A stretch of DNA of 64,000 nt from Thermus sediminis (GTDB taxonomy: Bacteria > Deinococcota > Deinococci > Deinococcales > Thermaceae), in the NCBI RefSeq assembly GCF_003426945.1, contig NZ_QURO01000004.1:1-64000 (forward strand). The letters are read 5' to 3'. A model generated the notes under the pieces. The model worked only from the letters and a program-made list of their open reading frames with translations. It did not search any database and was not told the origin of the DNA. Shown one piece after another: positions 24,801 through 33,683 of this stretch. Position 1 is the first letter of the stretch, and every line of letters begins with the position of its first letter. Both the position numbers and the translations under genes were made by a program.

Positions 24801-27800
24801 GTTGGCCTACCGGGGCCGGGCGGACCTGCCCTTCGCCCTCCTGGGCCGGGTGGGGCGGGTTTCCGGGGTTTTCCAGGGGGAGGGCCTGAGGCTGGAGGGG
24901 GAGGGGGAGGGGGTCTGGGCGGGGCTTCCCTTCGACTGGCGCGGGGCCTACGGGGAGGAGCCCTCCCTCCTCCTCCGCTTTTCCGGCGGGGAGGCGGTCT
25001 TGGAGGGGGGGGAGGTGGGCCTTTCCCTGGAGGAGGTGGCCCCCCTGGCCGAGGCCTTGGGGGTGGCCCTCTCGGGGAGCCTTTCGGCCCGGCTGGGCCT
25101 CTCCGGGGAGGGGGAGGGCGAGGGGCTTCTCCGCTACGGGGGGGAGGCCCTGGCCGTGGGCTACCGGGCCACGGAGGTGCGCCTCTTCCTGCCCGGGCGG
25201 GGCCTGGGCCTCGCCTGGGACTGGCGGGCGGGAAGGCTAAGCGGCCTGGGGGAGGTTTCGGGAGAGGGCGAGCTCCGCCTCGGGGGGGGCCTCGAGGGGG
25301 AGGCCCGGGGGGCCTTCCGCTACCGGGGGGTGGAGGTGGCCTTCGGGGGGCCCCTTTCCGCCCTGGGGGTCCAGGCTCGCTACCGGGACGAGGTCCTGGG
25401 GGAGAGCTGGCTTGAGGGCGTGGTGGACCTGCCTGCCCTCGAGGGGGAGGGGGAGGTGGGGCACGCCTCGGCCTACGCCCAAGGGGAGGGGCGCTTCCGG
25501 TGGCAGGGGAGCCGCTACCAGGCGGAAGGTCACCTCAGGGGCCTCCGCTACCTGGTCCAGGAGGGGCCCTTCCGCCTCCAGGGGGAGGGGCTTTGGGCGG
25601 AGGCGGTCTGGGAGGCTCCCCTGGCCCTTTCCGCCCGGTACGAGGGGGATCTTGTCCTCTGGGCCAGGGGCCAGGCGGAGGTGGAGGGCTTTCGGGTGGA
25701 GGCCGACCTGGGCTACGCGCCCGAGGGGTACAGGGGGGGCCTCAGGGCCAGGGGGCGGGGCCTGGAGGTGGAGGCCCGGGGGGAGGGCCCCCTGGGCTTC
25801 CGGGTCCTGGGGGAGGGGCTTCGCGCCGAGGGGGAGGTGGTGGGCCTTGGGGTTTCCGGGGTGGCCCGGTACGGGAGGGCCCTGGGCCAGGCCCGTTTGG
25901 AGGCGGAGGGGCGGTTTTCTGGGGAGCTTCCCCGGCTTGCCCTCGAGGGGGAAGGGGCCCTCGTGGGCGAGGGGAAGCGGCTGGGCTTCGCCTTCCGGTA
26001 CGGGGGTGTGGGCTTTGACCCGAAGGCCCTGGTCCTCTGGGGGGAAGGGGAAGGGTACCGCCTGACCCTCAGGGAGGGGCGGCTTTCCCTGCGGCTGGAC
26101 CAGGACCTCGAGCCCTTTGGTCTTCCCGTGCGGCTCCGGGCCTCGGGGGAAGGCCCTTGGGAGGACCCCTTGGACGTGGTCCTGGAGAGGCCCGAGGGGC
26201 GGCTTTCCGGGAGGGTCTGGCCCTGGCCCCCCAGGGCGGAGCTCGCGGGGGAGGTCCTGGGGGAAAGGGTGGAGGCCCTATACCAGGAGGGCCTCATCCT
26301 CCGCTTCCTGGGACCCCGCCTCCAGGGGGAGGCCCGCTACGGGGAGGGGCTTGCGGGGACGCTGGCCTTCCGCTATCCCCTCCCCGAGGGCGGGCTTCTG
26401 GGGGAGGTAGACCTGGGAGCAAGGGCCCTCCGCCTCGCCGGGGAGGGGGCTTGGCAGGGGGCGTGGACGGGGAGCCTCTGCCTGCCCGCCCCCCTGGGGG
26501 ACTGCCCCGGCCTCGGGCTTTCCCTGGAAGGGAAGCTAAGCTACCGGGACTACGCCTTCTCTGGCCGCTACGCTTACCAGGCTGAGACGGGCTACCTGGG
26601 AGAGATCCAAGGGGATGGGACCCTGGGCACCCCCTACGGGGGGGTGCGCCTCCTGGGCCGGGGGCTGGGCCTGGACCTCTTGGGGGAGGACCTCCCCCTC
26701 CGGGGGCGGCTTGACCTCCTCCCCCCGACCCTCACCTACCGCTACGAGGGGCCCCTCCCCCGGGGCCTGGGGGAGCTTCGGGCCTGGGGGAGCTACCCGG
26801 GGGAGTGGCTTTCCGGCACCTACCGCTATGGGGAGGTGGCCCTGGCCCTGGAGGGCCTTCCCGGCTTCCGGGTGGCCCTCTCTGGGGAGGGCGTATCCGG
26901 GGAGGTGGGGCCGGAGGGGGTGGCCCTGGCCCTCTCCGGCTTCCGCCTCGGGCCCCTCGTCCTCTCGGGCCAGGCCGAGGGGCCCCTCTCCGGGGCGGCC
27001 CTGGACCTTTCCCTCGCTGCCTTCGGGCGGGAGGCGCGGGCGGTGGGGCGGCTGGGGGCGGGGGGGCTTGCCCTGGCCTTTTCTGGGGACCTCGAGGGCC
27101 AGGTCTCCTGGGAGAGGGCCTGGGCGGGGCGGCTGGCCTTCCGGGAGGGGTGGGTGGAGGTCCTGGGAGAGGGGGTCCCCGAGCTTAGGGGCGAGGTCTT
27201 GGGGGAGGGGGTGGCCCTGCGCTGGCCCCGGTTGGAGATGGGGGGGCTTTCCTTGGACCTCCTTTCCCGGGAGGCGCAGGGGGAGGCCCGGCTTCCCTGG
27301 GGCCTGGCGGCCCGGGGCGAGGGGAGGGTCCTCCTCCTCGGCTACCGGGTTCCGGCCCTGGGCCTGCCCCTGGAGGGAAGGCTGGACCTGGCGGACTTGG
27401 CCTTGGAGCTCGCGAGCCCAGAAGGGGAAGGGGCCTTGCGCTACGGGGGAGGGGAGGTCTCCGGGCGGTTTGCCCTGGACCTTGGGGGCTTCCTCCTGGT
27501 CCTCGAGGGGGCGGGGGACCGGGTGCGGATAAGGGGGGAGCACCCCGCCTACCCCTGGTGGCCCGCGGGGGAGGGGAGGCTGGAGGGGGAGGTGGACCTG
27601 GGTGGGGCCTACCGCCTCGGCTACCGGGCGGGGCCCCAGACCTTAACCCTCACGGGGAGGCTCCTGGAGGCCGCCCTCAGGGCGGAGGGGCCTTACCTCG
27701 CCGGGGAGCTCGCCCATCCGCCCAAGGGGGAGCTCCGGGTGGACCTCCCCCTCCCTCCCCTGGAAAGCCGCTTCGGGGGCCGCCTCTACGGCGAGGGGTA

Positions 27801-29901
27801 CCGGGTGGAGGGGGTCCTTGCGGGCGGGGTGGGTCGGATCGGGGTCCGGGGGCGGCTCCTCCCCCTGGAGGGGGAACTCACGCTGGAGGAGACGGCCCTC
27901 GAGGACTTCCTCGCCCGCTATGCCCCCTACCTGCAGGGGCGGGTCTCGGGGAGGGTCCTGGTCCAGGAGGCCAGGGCCCAAGGAGAGGTGGCGGGCTTCG
28001 TGGAGGTTGCCGGCACGCGGCTTCCCCTGGGCCTCAAGGCCCGCCTGGCCCCCGGAGGGGCGGAGGGGGAGGGCCAGATCGGGGAAAGCCCCTTCGCCTT
28101 CGCCCTGCTCGGGGACAGGCTGGACCTCTCGGCCTCCCCCCGGGCCTTTCCCCTCCACCTCCTCCTCTCGGCGGTGGCGGGCCCCCTGGAGGGGGAGGCC
28201 TACTGGACGGGGGCGGTCCGCCTCCGCCTGCCCCTCGCCGACCCCAGGCGGGGGGAGGGGGTCTTGGTGGGGGAGAGCCTGGTCTTCCGGGGGGGCGGGG
28301 ATGAGCTTCGGGGCCGGGCCGCCTTCCGCTACGGGGGGGAGACCCTCTACGTGGACCACCTGCGCCTCTCCGGGAGGGGCCTTTGGGAGGGCGGAGGGTA
28401 CTGGAGCCCCAGGGGGAGCGACCTCTACCTGAACCTGAAGGACACCGCCTTTACCCCCGTCCTCCAGGTCATCCCTGCCCTCAGGCCCTACCGGCCAGAG
28501 GCCTCGGGAACCCTGGCCCTCCGCCTCACGGAAGGGGGTTTCCAGGTGGCCCTGGAGGAGTTCCGCTTCCGCTTGGGGCCGGTAGCAGGGTACCTGCCCA
28601 AGGGTCTCCTCTCCCTGAACGGTGGGGCCCAGGCCGAGGGGGAGCTCACCCTAACCGCCCCCTTCCCGGGGCGGGGGAGGCTAGGGCTTGGGGGGACCCT
28701 CGAGGCCTTCCAGGTGAGCGCCCGGGGGGCCGTCTCCCTGCCCGGCCTCAGGGAGGATACCCCCGCGGAGCTCACCTTCCGCTACCCCAACTACGGTGTG
28801 GAGATCCGCCTGGGGGAGGCGGAAGCCCAGGGGACCCTTTTTCCCCTGCGCCTTGCGGGCTATGGGCGCCTTCCCCTCTACTACCCCCAGTACTACCTGC
28901 AGGAGGGGCTTCTGGACATCAAAAGCTTCTTCCTCTACGAGGAGAGGGGAACCTACCACCTCACGGGGAACGCCGAGGTCTTAAGGGCCCGCCTGGCCAT
29001 CCCCGAGGCCAGCCAGCGCCAGCTTTCCACAGAAGGGGTGGAGGTGGCGGAAAGGCCCGCCCCCATCCCCTTGGTCTTTGACGGGGTGCGCCTGTATGCG
29101 GAAAGGGGCGTCTTGGTTCAGGAGAGCCTGGCCCAGGGGGAGCTTAGGGGGGAGGTCTACCTGGGGGGCACCTATGGGGACCCCTTCCTCACCGGGACGG
29201 TGGAGGCCCTTTGGGGGAGCTTCCGGCTTTGGGACTCCCTCTTCACCCTGGACCCGGCGGCAAGCCGCCTCCGCTTCGCCCCCGATCGGGGCATCCTGCC
29301 GGAGCTCGCCCTCAAGGCCCAGGCGGAAACCCGGGGGTACAGGGTCTCCCTGGAGGCCAGCGGGGAGTTCGTGCGGGAAGGGGGCCGGGTGAAGGTGCGC
29401 CTGGAGCCGCGCTTCGCCTCGGAACCCCCCCTCTCCGAGCCCGAGATCTACGCCCTCCTCACCCTGGGCACCCCCGACGTGGCCCGGATTGGGGAGACCC
29501 TGCCCCAGGCCGCCCTGGGGGCCGCCCTGGAGAGCCTGGTCCTGGGCCAGCTGGAGCGGGAGCTGGCCAAGGCCTTGGGCCTGGACCGCTTCCAGGTGCA
29601 GGTACCCCTCTTCGGGGGCGGGGAGCTGGAGGATATCCGCTTCTCCATCGGCAAGTACCTGAGCCCGGAGCTCTTCTTGGGCTACAGGGTGGACCTGCGG
29701 GGGGAGCAGACCCTTTCCGCCCAGTACCGCCGGGACGGGCTCACCTTCTCCTTGGGCTCCACCTTCCAGTTCGGCAACGGCCGCCTCGCCCGCCTGGACT
29801 TCGCCTTGGGCTACGACCTCACCCCAAGCCTCGGCCTCTCCCTGGGCCTCGAGGCCGCCGACACCGTGCGCTTCAGCGTGGGGGCCCTCTACCGATGGTA
29901 G
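21889..29901 (+). CDS. Giant TamB-like (DUF490) envelope protein
   Basis: About 2670 residues, the largest gene in the window and more than twice E. coli TamB (1259). An uncleaved N-terminal membrane helix ([25 protein letters not shown]) is followed by thousands of residues of short beta strands with Gly/Glu/Leu/Arg turns (G-x-L-x-L-x-G patterns), the rod-like beta-taco groove of the AsmA/TamB class. The C-terminal 300 residues hold the DUF490 hallmarks: [13 protein letters not shown], then [21 protein letters not shown] and [19 protein letters not shown], ending SVGALYRW. Such proteins bridge inner and outer membranes and carry phospholipid or assist barrel assembly. ATG 21889 is chosen: TATGCT lies 7 nt upstream. 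The coding strand is extremely purine-rich. Confidence 0.9.
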   Translation: MRRGLLLLLLLGLFLLALAWPPLLKGAVERALPLLGLQGRVEGISGHLLFGLRLKGVALEAEGLELWAEEVGLAYDLLGLLRRELPLSLTLKGARVRPTWEALLPQEPGPPPAFRVVFRSLRLEGVEVELRQGERLFLPPLRLSLFGENPYRFLARLPGGSFQGEARALAPDLAAWDVAFRGEVGGLAFFYEGLRGGRVEGVFRLRPSGMEGEARLRAGVVDLVGFRLTGVEGELSLEGDQVEARLRGVGLEGPLSATAQVDLRGERYRFAVEGRPRLPALARHYGLALPLEGDGRLFLEGEGWEAVRVRGRFEGEGRLLGEPFRHRGRLAFDQVFRLETQAEGRLFDREYALGFSLQGPEYRGSYRDTLGSRLRLEGEGDRLRVQGEAAWPRPLEGLAEVALRWEGGGWRLAARSPGVRLPLFPPLDLSGEAQGEGERVAGRFGPLRLSGTWGDLALSLDPTPLAVGSLEGRGRLLGGRLSAHLLYDSPYARFPVGLRQEAWGLSFRSPYGEGWYRGGALALRLTGLPIRALDEMRLTGEARYREGGLSGRLFLRGRYLEVQGDLRRLGADLRGRLTTPLGEVPLLGRYDPEPGLLLEGGGLRLTYREDLRLFGQGELGGVGLEADLSYRGGFSGWAAFTTPYGVAGRLLGAGERLLLELSGYAEGRGEVYPEVRLQGRLLPPLPPGLEVPPLAFRLGREGLEVPGVGEVAFREGFPFRLALPFRYLGLEGQLWAQGDLEGGRLRLATPYGEMVGEGPWRGLRAVGGGEVPYLGAWTLEGRADLLALAYRGEVGLPKGDLRLAFSGRGGSLRLLGRAPGLRVLGGYEGGLALLLQAEGYDLAPFGLPARAHGAWGHRGGRLRLSSPYGEALLLGEAPLSARVRFSSPYLRGEGEVSPEGASLRLRGSYRQGGVEVWARGEGGGPWGALRLQVAGEARAPYLDPLPFRGEVWVEGGVRYRVEGPLFLEGEGLAYRGRADLPFALLGRVGRVSGVFQGEGLRLEGEGEGVWAGLPFDWRGAYGEEPSLLLRFSGGEAVLEGGEVGLSLEEVAPLAEALGVALSGSLSARLGLSGEGEGEGLLRYGGEALAVGYRATEVRLFLPGRGLGLAWDWRAGRLSGLGEVSGEGELRLGGGLEGEARGAFRYRGVEVAFGGPLSALGVQARYRDEVLGESWLEGVVDLPALEGEGEVGHASAYAQGEGRFRWQGSRYQAEGHLRGLRYLVQEGPFRLQGEGLWAEAVWEAPLALSARYEGDLVLWARGQAEVEGFRVEADLGYAPEGYRGGLRARGRGLEVEARGEGPLGFRVLGEGLRAEGEVVGLGVSGVARYGRALGQARLEAEGRFSGELPRLALEGEGALVGEGKRLGFAFRYGGVGFDPKALVLWGEGEGYRLTLREGRLSLRLDQDLEPFGLPVRLRASGEGPWEDPLDVVLERPEGRLSGRVWPWPPRAELAGEVLGERVEALYQEGLILRFLGPRLQGEARYGEGLAGTLAFRYPLPEGGLLGEVDLGARALRLAGEGAWQGAWTGSLCLPAPLGDCPGLGLSLEGKLSYRDYAFSGRYAYQAETGYLGEIQGDGTLGTPYGGVRLLGRGLGLDLLGEDLPLRGRLDLLPPTLTYRYEGPLPRGLGELRAWGSYPGEWLSGTYRYGEVALALEGLPGFRVALSGEGVSGEVGPEGVALALSGFRLGPLVLSGQAEGPLSGAALDLSLAAFGREARAVGRLGAGGLALAFSGDLEGQVSWERAWAGRLAFREGWVEVLGEGVPELRGEVLGEGVALRWPRLEMGGLSLDLLSREAQGEARLPWGLAARGEGRVLLLGYRVPALGLPLEGRLDLADLALELASPEGEGALRYGGGEVSGRFALDLGGFLLVLEGAGDRVRIRGEHPAYPWWPAGEGRLEGEVDLGGAYRLGYRAGPQTLTLTGRLLEAALRAEGPYLAGELAHPPKGELRVDLPLPPLESRFGGRLYGEGYRVEGVLAGGVGRIGVRGRLLPLEGELTLEETALEDFLARYAPYLQGRVSGRVLVQEARAQGEVAGFVEVAGTRLPLGLKARLAPGGAEGEGQIGESPFAFALLGDRLDLSASPRAFPLHLLLSAVAGPLEGEAYWTGAVRLRLPLADPRRGEGVLVGESLVFRGGGDELRGRAAFRYGGETLYVDHLRLSGRGLWEGGGYWSPRGSDLYLNLKDTAFTPVLQVIPALRPYRPEASGTLALRLTEGGFQVALEEFRFRLGPVAGYLPKGLLSLNGGAQAEGELTLTAPFPGRGRLGLGGTLEAFQVSARGAVSLPGLREDTPAELTFRYPNYGVEIRLGEAEAQGTLFPLRLAGYGRLPLYYPQYYLQEGLLDIKSFFLYEERGTYHLTGNAEVLRARLAIPEASQRQLSTEGVEVAERPAPIPLVFDGVRLYAERGVLVQESLAQGELRGEVYLGGTYGDPFLTGTVEALWGSFRLWDSLFTLDPAASRLRFAPDRGILPELALKAQAETRGYRVSLEASGEFVREGGRVKVRLEPRFASEPPLSEPEIYALLTLGTPDVARIGETLPQAALGAALESLVLGQLERELAKALGLDRFQVQVPLFGGGELEDIRFSIGKYLSPELFLGYRVDLRGEQTLSAQYRRDGLTFSLGSTFQFGNGRLARLDFALGYDLTPSLGLSLGLEAADTVRFSVGALYRW

Positions 29902-29912
29902 GATGCCCCCGT

Positions 29913-30944
29913 ATGCGCGCTTTGGCCAAGCTTGCCCCCGAGGAAGGCCTGACCCTGGTGGAGCGCCCCCTCCCCGAGCCCGGCCCCGGGGAGGTCCTGG
30001 TGCGGGTGGAGGCCGTGAGCATCTGCGGCACCGACCTGCACATCTGGCGTTGGGACGCCTGGGCCAGGGGCAGGGTCCGCCCGCCCCTCATCACCGGGCA
30101 CGAGTTCAGCGGGGTGGTGGAGGCCGTGGGCCCTGGGGTGAAGCGGCCGAGGGTGGGGGACCCCGTGAGCCTGGAAAGCCACGTGGTCTGCCACACCTGC
30201 CCCGCCTGCCGCACGGGCAACCACCACGTCTGCCTGAACACGGAGATCCTGGGGGTGGACCGGGACGGGGGGTTTGCCGAGTACGTCGTGGTGCCCGCGG
30301 AGAACGCCTGGGTGAACCCCAAGGACCTCCCCTTTGAGGTGGCGGCCATCCTGGAGCCCTTTGGCAACGCGGTGCACACCGTCTACGCCGGAAGCGGGGT
30401 CTCGGGGCGGAGCGTCCTCATCACCGGGGCGGGGCCCATCGGCCTCATGGCGGCCATGGTGGCCCGCGCGAGCGGGGCCGGGCCCATCCTGGTCTCCGAC
30501 CCCAACCCCTACCGCCTGGCCTTCGCCAGGCCCTACGCCGACCGCCTGGTGAACCCCCTGGAGGAGGACCTCCCGGAGGTGGTGAGGGAGGTCACGGGGA
30601 GTGGGGTGGAGGTCCTCCTGGAGTTTTCCGGGAACGAGAGCGCCATTCACCAGGGCCTGAAGAGCCTCATCCCCGGGGGGGAGGCGAGGGTCCTCGGCAT
30701 TCCCTCGGACCCCATCCGCTTTGACCTGGCGGGGGAGCTGGTCATGCGGGGGGTCACCGCCTACGGCATCGCCGGGCGGAGGCTTTGGCAGACCTGGATG
30801 CAGGGCACGGCCCTGGTCTACTCGGGCCGGGTGGACCTAGGGCCCCTCATCACCCACCGCCTGCCCCTGAGCCGCTACCGGGAGGCCTTCCATCTCCTCG
30901 CCTCGGGGCAGGGGGTGAAGGTGGTCCTGGACCCCAGGGCCTGA
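29913..30944 (+). CDS. tdh: L-threonine 3-dehydrogenase
   Basis: 343 residues, a zinc medium-chain dehydrogenase (NAD). Oxidises L-threonine to 2-amino-3-ketobutyrate. Catalytic zinc: Cys in [27 protein letters not shown]. Structural zinc: [15 protein letters not shown] (four Cys). Nucleotide fold: [14 protein letters not shown]. The C-terminal motif [21 protein letters not shown] is diagnostic for Tdh rather than other alcohol dehydrogenases. The -10 TAGGAT (29899-29904) overlaps the stop codon of the TamB-like gene and lies 8 nt before the ATG. Confidence 0.95.
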   Translation: MRALAKLAPEEGLTLVERPLPEPGPGEVLVRVEAVSICGTDLHIWRWDAWARGRVRPPLITGHEFSGVVEAVGPGVKRPRVGDPVSLESHVVCHTCPACRTGNHHVCLNTEILGVDRDGGFAEYVVVPAENAWVNPKDLPFEVAAILEPFGNAVHTVYAGSGVSGRSVLITGAGPIGLMAAMVARASGAGPILVSDPNPYRLAFARPYADRLVNPLEEDLPEVVREVTGSGVEVLLEFSGNESAIHQGLKSLIPGGEARVLGIPSDPIRFDLAGELVMRGVTAYGIAGRRLWQTWMQGTALVYSGRVDLGPLITHRLPLSRYREAFHLLASGQGVKVVLDPRA

Positions 30945-31027
30945 ACCTGCCCCCGGGGTCGGGTGTGTGCCCCGGAACAGGCCCGCTCCCCCCTCCTTCT
31001 GGTAGCCTGGCCCTGGAGGAGGTGCGC

Positions 31028-32086
31028 GTGGACAGGAGACGGTTTCTTGGGGCCCTCGTGGGGCTCGCCTTGGCCCGGGGCCAAGGGCCAAGGGTGGAGG
31101 AGGTGGTGGGGGGCCTCGAGGTCCCCTGGGCCCTGGCCTTCCTGCCCGAGGGGGGGATCCTCATCTCGGAGAGGCCGGGGCGGATCAGGCTTTTCCGGGC
31201 GGGGCGGCTTGCCACGTACGCGGAGCTTCCCGTCTACGCCCGGGGGGAGTCGGGGCTTCTGGGCCTCGCCCTCCATCCCCGGTTTCCCCAGGAGCCCTAC
31301 CTCTACGCCTACCGCACCGTGGAGGAGGGGGGCCTCAGGAACCAGGTGGTGCGCCTCCGCCACCTGGGGGACCGGGGGGTCCTGGAGGAGGTGATCCTGG
31401 ACGGGATCCCCGCCAGGCCCCACGGCCTCCACTCGGGAGGGCGCATCGCCTTCGGCCCCGACGGGATGCTCTACGTGACCACGGGGGAGGTCTACGAGCG
31501 GGAGCTGGCCCAGGACCTCTCCTCCTTGGGGGGGAAGATCCTCCGCATCACCCCGGAGGGCAGGCCCGCCCCAGGAAACCCCTTCCTCGGCCGCCAGGGG
31601 GCACGGCCCGAGGTCTACTCCTACGGCCACCGCAACCCCCAGGGCCTGGCCTGGCACCCCGTGACGGGGGAGCTCTTCATAAGCGAGCACGGGCCCAGCG
31701 GGGAACAGGGTTTCGGCCACGACGAGGTGAACCTCATCGTCCCTGGGGGAAACTACGGCTGGCCCCGCGTGGTGGGCCGGGGGAACGACCCCCGGTACCT
31801 GGATCCTCTCCACCTCTGGCCCCAGGGCTTTCCCCCGGGCAACCTGGCCTTCTTCCGGGGCGGCCTCTACGTGGCGGGGCTGAGGGGGGAGGCCCTCCTG
31901 CGCCTGGAGCTGGAGGGGGGCCGGGGCAACTGGCGGGTTTCCCGGGTGGAGACCGCCCTCTCCGGTTTTGGCCGCCTCCGCGAGGCGAGGCTGGGGCCGG
32001 ACGGGGCCCTTTACGTGACCACCTCCAACCGGGACGGGCGGGGAAGGGTGCGGCCCGGGGACGACAGGGTGCTCCGCCTGGTTTAA
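31028..32086 (+). CDS. PQQ-dependent aldose sugar dehydrogenase-like, Tat-exported
   Basis: 352 residues. The N-terminus VDRRRFLGALVGLALARGQG has a twin-arginine signal (RRRFLG), so it is exported folded. Six-bladed propeller of soluble glucose/sorbosone dehydrogenases: PWALAFLPEGGILISERPGRI, GESGLLGLALHPRF, PHGLHSGGRIAFGPDGMLYVTTGE (His and PQQ site), VYSYGHRNPQGLAW, SEHGPSGEQGFGHDEVNLI, GGNYGWP. It oxidises aldoses if PQQ is supplied; Thermus may need external cofactor. GTG 31028 follows GGAGGAGGTG. An adjacent TAGCCT (31003) may be the -10. Confidence 0.92.
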   Translation: MDRRRFLGALVGLALARGQGPRVEEVVGGLEVPWALAFLPEGGILISERPGRIRLFRAGRLATYAELPVYARGESGLLGLALHPRFPQEPYLYAYRTVEEGGLRNQVVRLRHLGDRGVLEEVILDGIPARPHGLHSGGRIAFGPDGMLYVTTGEVYERELAQDLSSLGGKILRITPEGRPAPGNPFLGRQGARPEVYSYGHRNPQGLAWHPVTGELFISEHGPSGEQGFGHDEVNLIVPGGNYGWPRVVGRGNDPRYLDPLHLWPQGFPPGNLAFFRGGLYVAGLRGEALLRLELEGGRGNWRVSRVETALSGFGRLREARLGPDGALYVTTSNRDGRGRVRPGDDRVLRLV

Positions 32087-32095
32087 GCTTTTGCC

Positions 32096-33088
32096 GTGGA
32101 GCGGCTTCTGCCCTTCCGCTTTGACGAGGGGGAGGGGGTCTTCTGGCTCCTGGACCAGAGGCGCCTCCCCCAGGAGGAGGCCTTCCTCCCCGTGCGCACC
32201 GCCGGGGAGATGGCCAAGGCCATCCGGGAGATGGTGGTGCGGGGGGCGCCGGCCATCGGGGTTTCCGCCGCCTTCGGCATGGTCCTGGCCCACCTAAGGG
32301 GGGAGGAACCGGAGGAGGCGGACCGCCTCCTAAGGGGAAGCCGGCCCACGGCGGTGAACCTCTTCCACGCCCTGGACCGGATGCGCCCCTACTGGGGAGA
32401 CCTGGAGGGGAGCCTCCGGGAGGCCAGGGCCCTCTGGCGGGAGGTGGAGGAGACGGAAAGGGCGATTAGCCTCCACGGGGCGAGGGTCCTCAGGGGCCAG
32501 GTCCTCACCCACTGCAACACCGGCCCCCTGGCCACCGGGGGGTACGGCACGGCCCTCGGGGCCATCCTCGAGGCCCACCGCCAGGGGCGGGTCCGCCACG
32601 TGTGGGTGGGCGAGACCCGGCCCTACCTGCAAGGGGCCAGGCTCACCGCCTTTGAACTCCAAAGGGCGGGCGTTCCCGCCACCCTCATTACCGATAGCAT
32701 GGCGGGCTTCCTCATGGGAAGGGGCCAAGTGGAGGCGGTCATCGTGGGCGTGGACCGCATGGCCCTAAACGGGGACTTCGCCAACAAGATCGGCACCTAC
32801 GCCCTGGCCGTTCTCGCCCACCACCACGGCATCCCCTTCTACGCCGCCTTGCCCCTTTCCTCCGTGGACCCCAGGCTGGAGACGGGTGAGGGCATCCCCG
32901 TAGAGGAGCGCCCAGGAGAGGAGGTTACCCACCTCCGGGGCCTTCCCGTAGCCCCTCCCGGTTTTCCCGCCTACCACCCCGCCTTTGACCTGACCCCCCA
33001 CCGCTTTCTCACGGGAATCATTACGGAGAAGGGGGTCCTCTACCCCCCCTTTGACGAGGCCCTCAGGGATGCTCTGGGGCCTTCTTGA
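32096..33088 (+). CDS. mtnA: Methylthioribose-1-phosphate isomerase
   Basis: 330 residues, cytosolic. Isomerises 5-methylthioribose-1-phosphate to the ribulose form in methionine salvage. Motifs: VVRGAPAIGVSAAFGMVLA, RPTAVNLFHALDRM, VLTHCNTGPLATGGYGTALG (catalytic Cys), VGETRPYLQGARLTAFEL, ITDSMAGFLM and VGVDRMALNGDFANKIGTY (catalytic Asp). GTG start 9 nt after the preceding gene. comF overlaps the 3' end. eIF2B-alpha-like fold. No other methionine salvage gene is visible here. Confidence 0.95.
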   Translation: MERLLPFRFDEGEGVFWLLDQRRLPQEEAFLPVRTAGEMAKAIREMVVRGAPAIGVSAAFGMVLAHLRGEEPEEADRLLRGSRPTAVNLFHALDRMRPYWGDLEGSLREARALWREVEETERAISLHGARVLRGQVLTHCNTGPLATGGYGTALGAILEAHRQGRVRHVWVGETRPYLQGARLTAFELQRAGVPATLITDSMAGFLMGRGQVEAVIVGVDRMALNGDFANKIGTYALAVLAHHHGIPFYAALPLSSVDPRLETGEGIPVEERPGEEVTHLRGLPVAPPGFPAYHPAFDLTPHRFLTGIITEKGVLYPPFDEALRDALGPS

Positions 33089-33683
33089 GGAGCTCCTGGG
33101 CCACGCCTGCCCGGGGTGCGGGGGGAGGCTAGATGTCCTCCTCCTTTGCGCCTCCTGCCGCGCCGAGCTCCGGGCCTTTGCCCGGGGGGAGACGGTCTAC
33201 CTGGGGCCCTACGGCCGCTGGGGCGGCGTGGTGCGGGCCCTGAAGTACGGGAGGCGCTTCGGCCTCGCCCCCCTCCTGGCCCGCCCCCTGGCGGAGGGGG
33301 TCCTGGCCCAGGGGTGGGCCCTGGGCGGGGTGGCGGCGGTCCCCACCCTCCTCCCCCGCCTCCTCCTCCGGGGGTACAACCCTCCGGAGCTCCTGGCCCG
33401 GGAGGTGGCCCGCCTCCTGGGCCTTCCCTACCGGCGGGTCCTGAGGCGGGTGCGCTACGCCCCAGGCCAGCCCCTCCGGGGCCGGGGAAGGGGGCGGCTT
33501 CCCGGGGACCTCTTCGCCCCCCTGGGGAGGGTGGAGGGGGCCTGGCTCCTGGTGGACGATGTCCTCACCAGCGGGGCCACCTTCCTTAGGGCCAAGGAGG
33601 CTCTCCTCCGGGCCGGGGCCTCGAGGGTCCATGGGGCCTTCATCGCCGTTAAGGACCCAGGGGCTTTGGGGCCTTACCGCTAG
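33069..33683 (+). CDS. comF: ComF-family phosphoribosyltransferase-like protein
   Basis: 204 residues. The N-terminal zinc ribbon HACPGCGGRLDVLLLCASC (C-x2-C ... C-x2-C) is followed by a PRTase domain with the PRPP loop WLLVDDVLTSGATFL. ComF is needed for transformation in several bacteria, where it works after DNA entry with ComFA/PriA-type helicases. ATG 33069 (MLWGLLEELLG) overlaps mtnA by 20 nt, an unusual place for a competence gene; the upstream ATG is less likely. The stop overlaps the convergent regulator gene. Confidence 0.9.
   Translation: MLWGLLEELLGHACPGCGGRLDVLLLCASCRAELRAFARGETVYLGPYGRWGGVVRALKYGRRFGLAPLLARPLAEGVLAQGWALGGVAAVPTLLPRLLLRGYNPPELLAREVARLLGLPYRRVLRRVRYAPGQPLRGRGRGRLPGDLFAPLGRVEGAWLLVDDVLTSGATFLRAKEALLRAGASRVHGAFIAVKDPGALGPYR

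Noticed and set aside
22315-28359. Several long minus and plus frames inside the TamB-like gene
   Set aside because: They arise from extreme G+C and purine bias; Pro/Gly/Arg-rich with no domain signals.
29211-30944. 577-codon plus frame that would fuse an extra N-terminal region to threonine dehydrogenase
   Set aside because: The first 234 codons are an out-of-frame shadow of the TamB-like gene; Tdh starts at 29913.
29448-32293. Long minus frames opposite tdh and the sugar dehydrogenase
   Set aside because: His/Pro/Gly/Leu-rich antisense shadows without a start signal or family motif.
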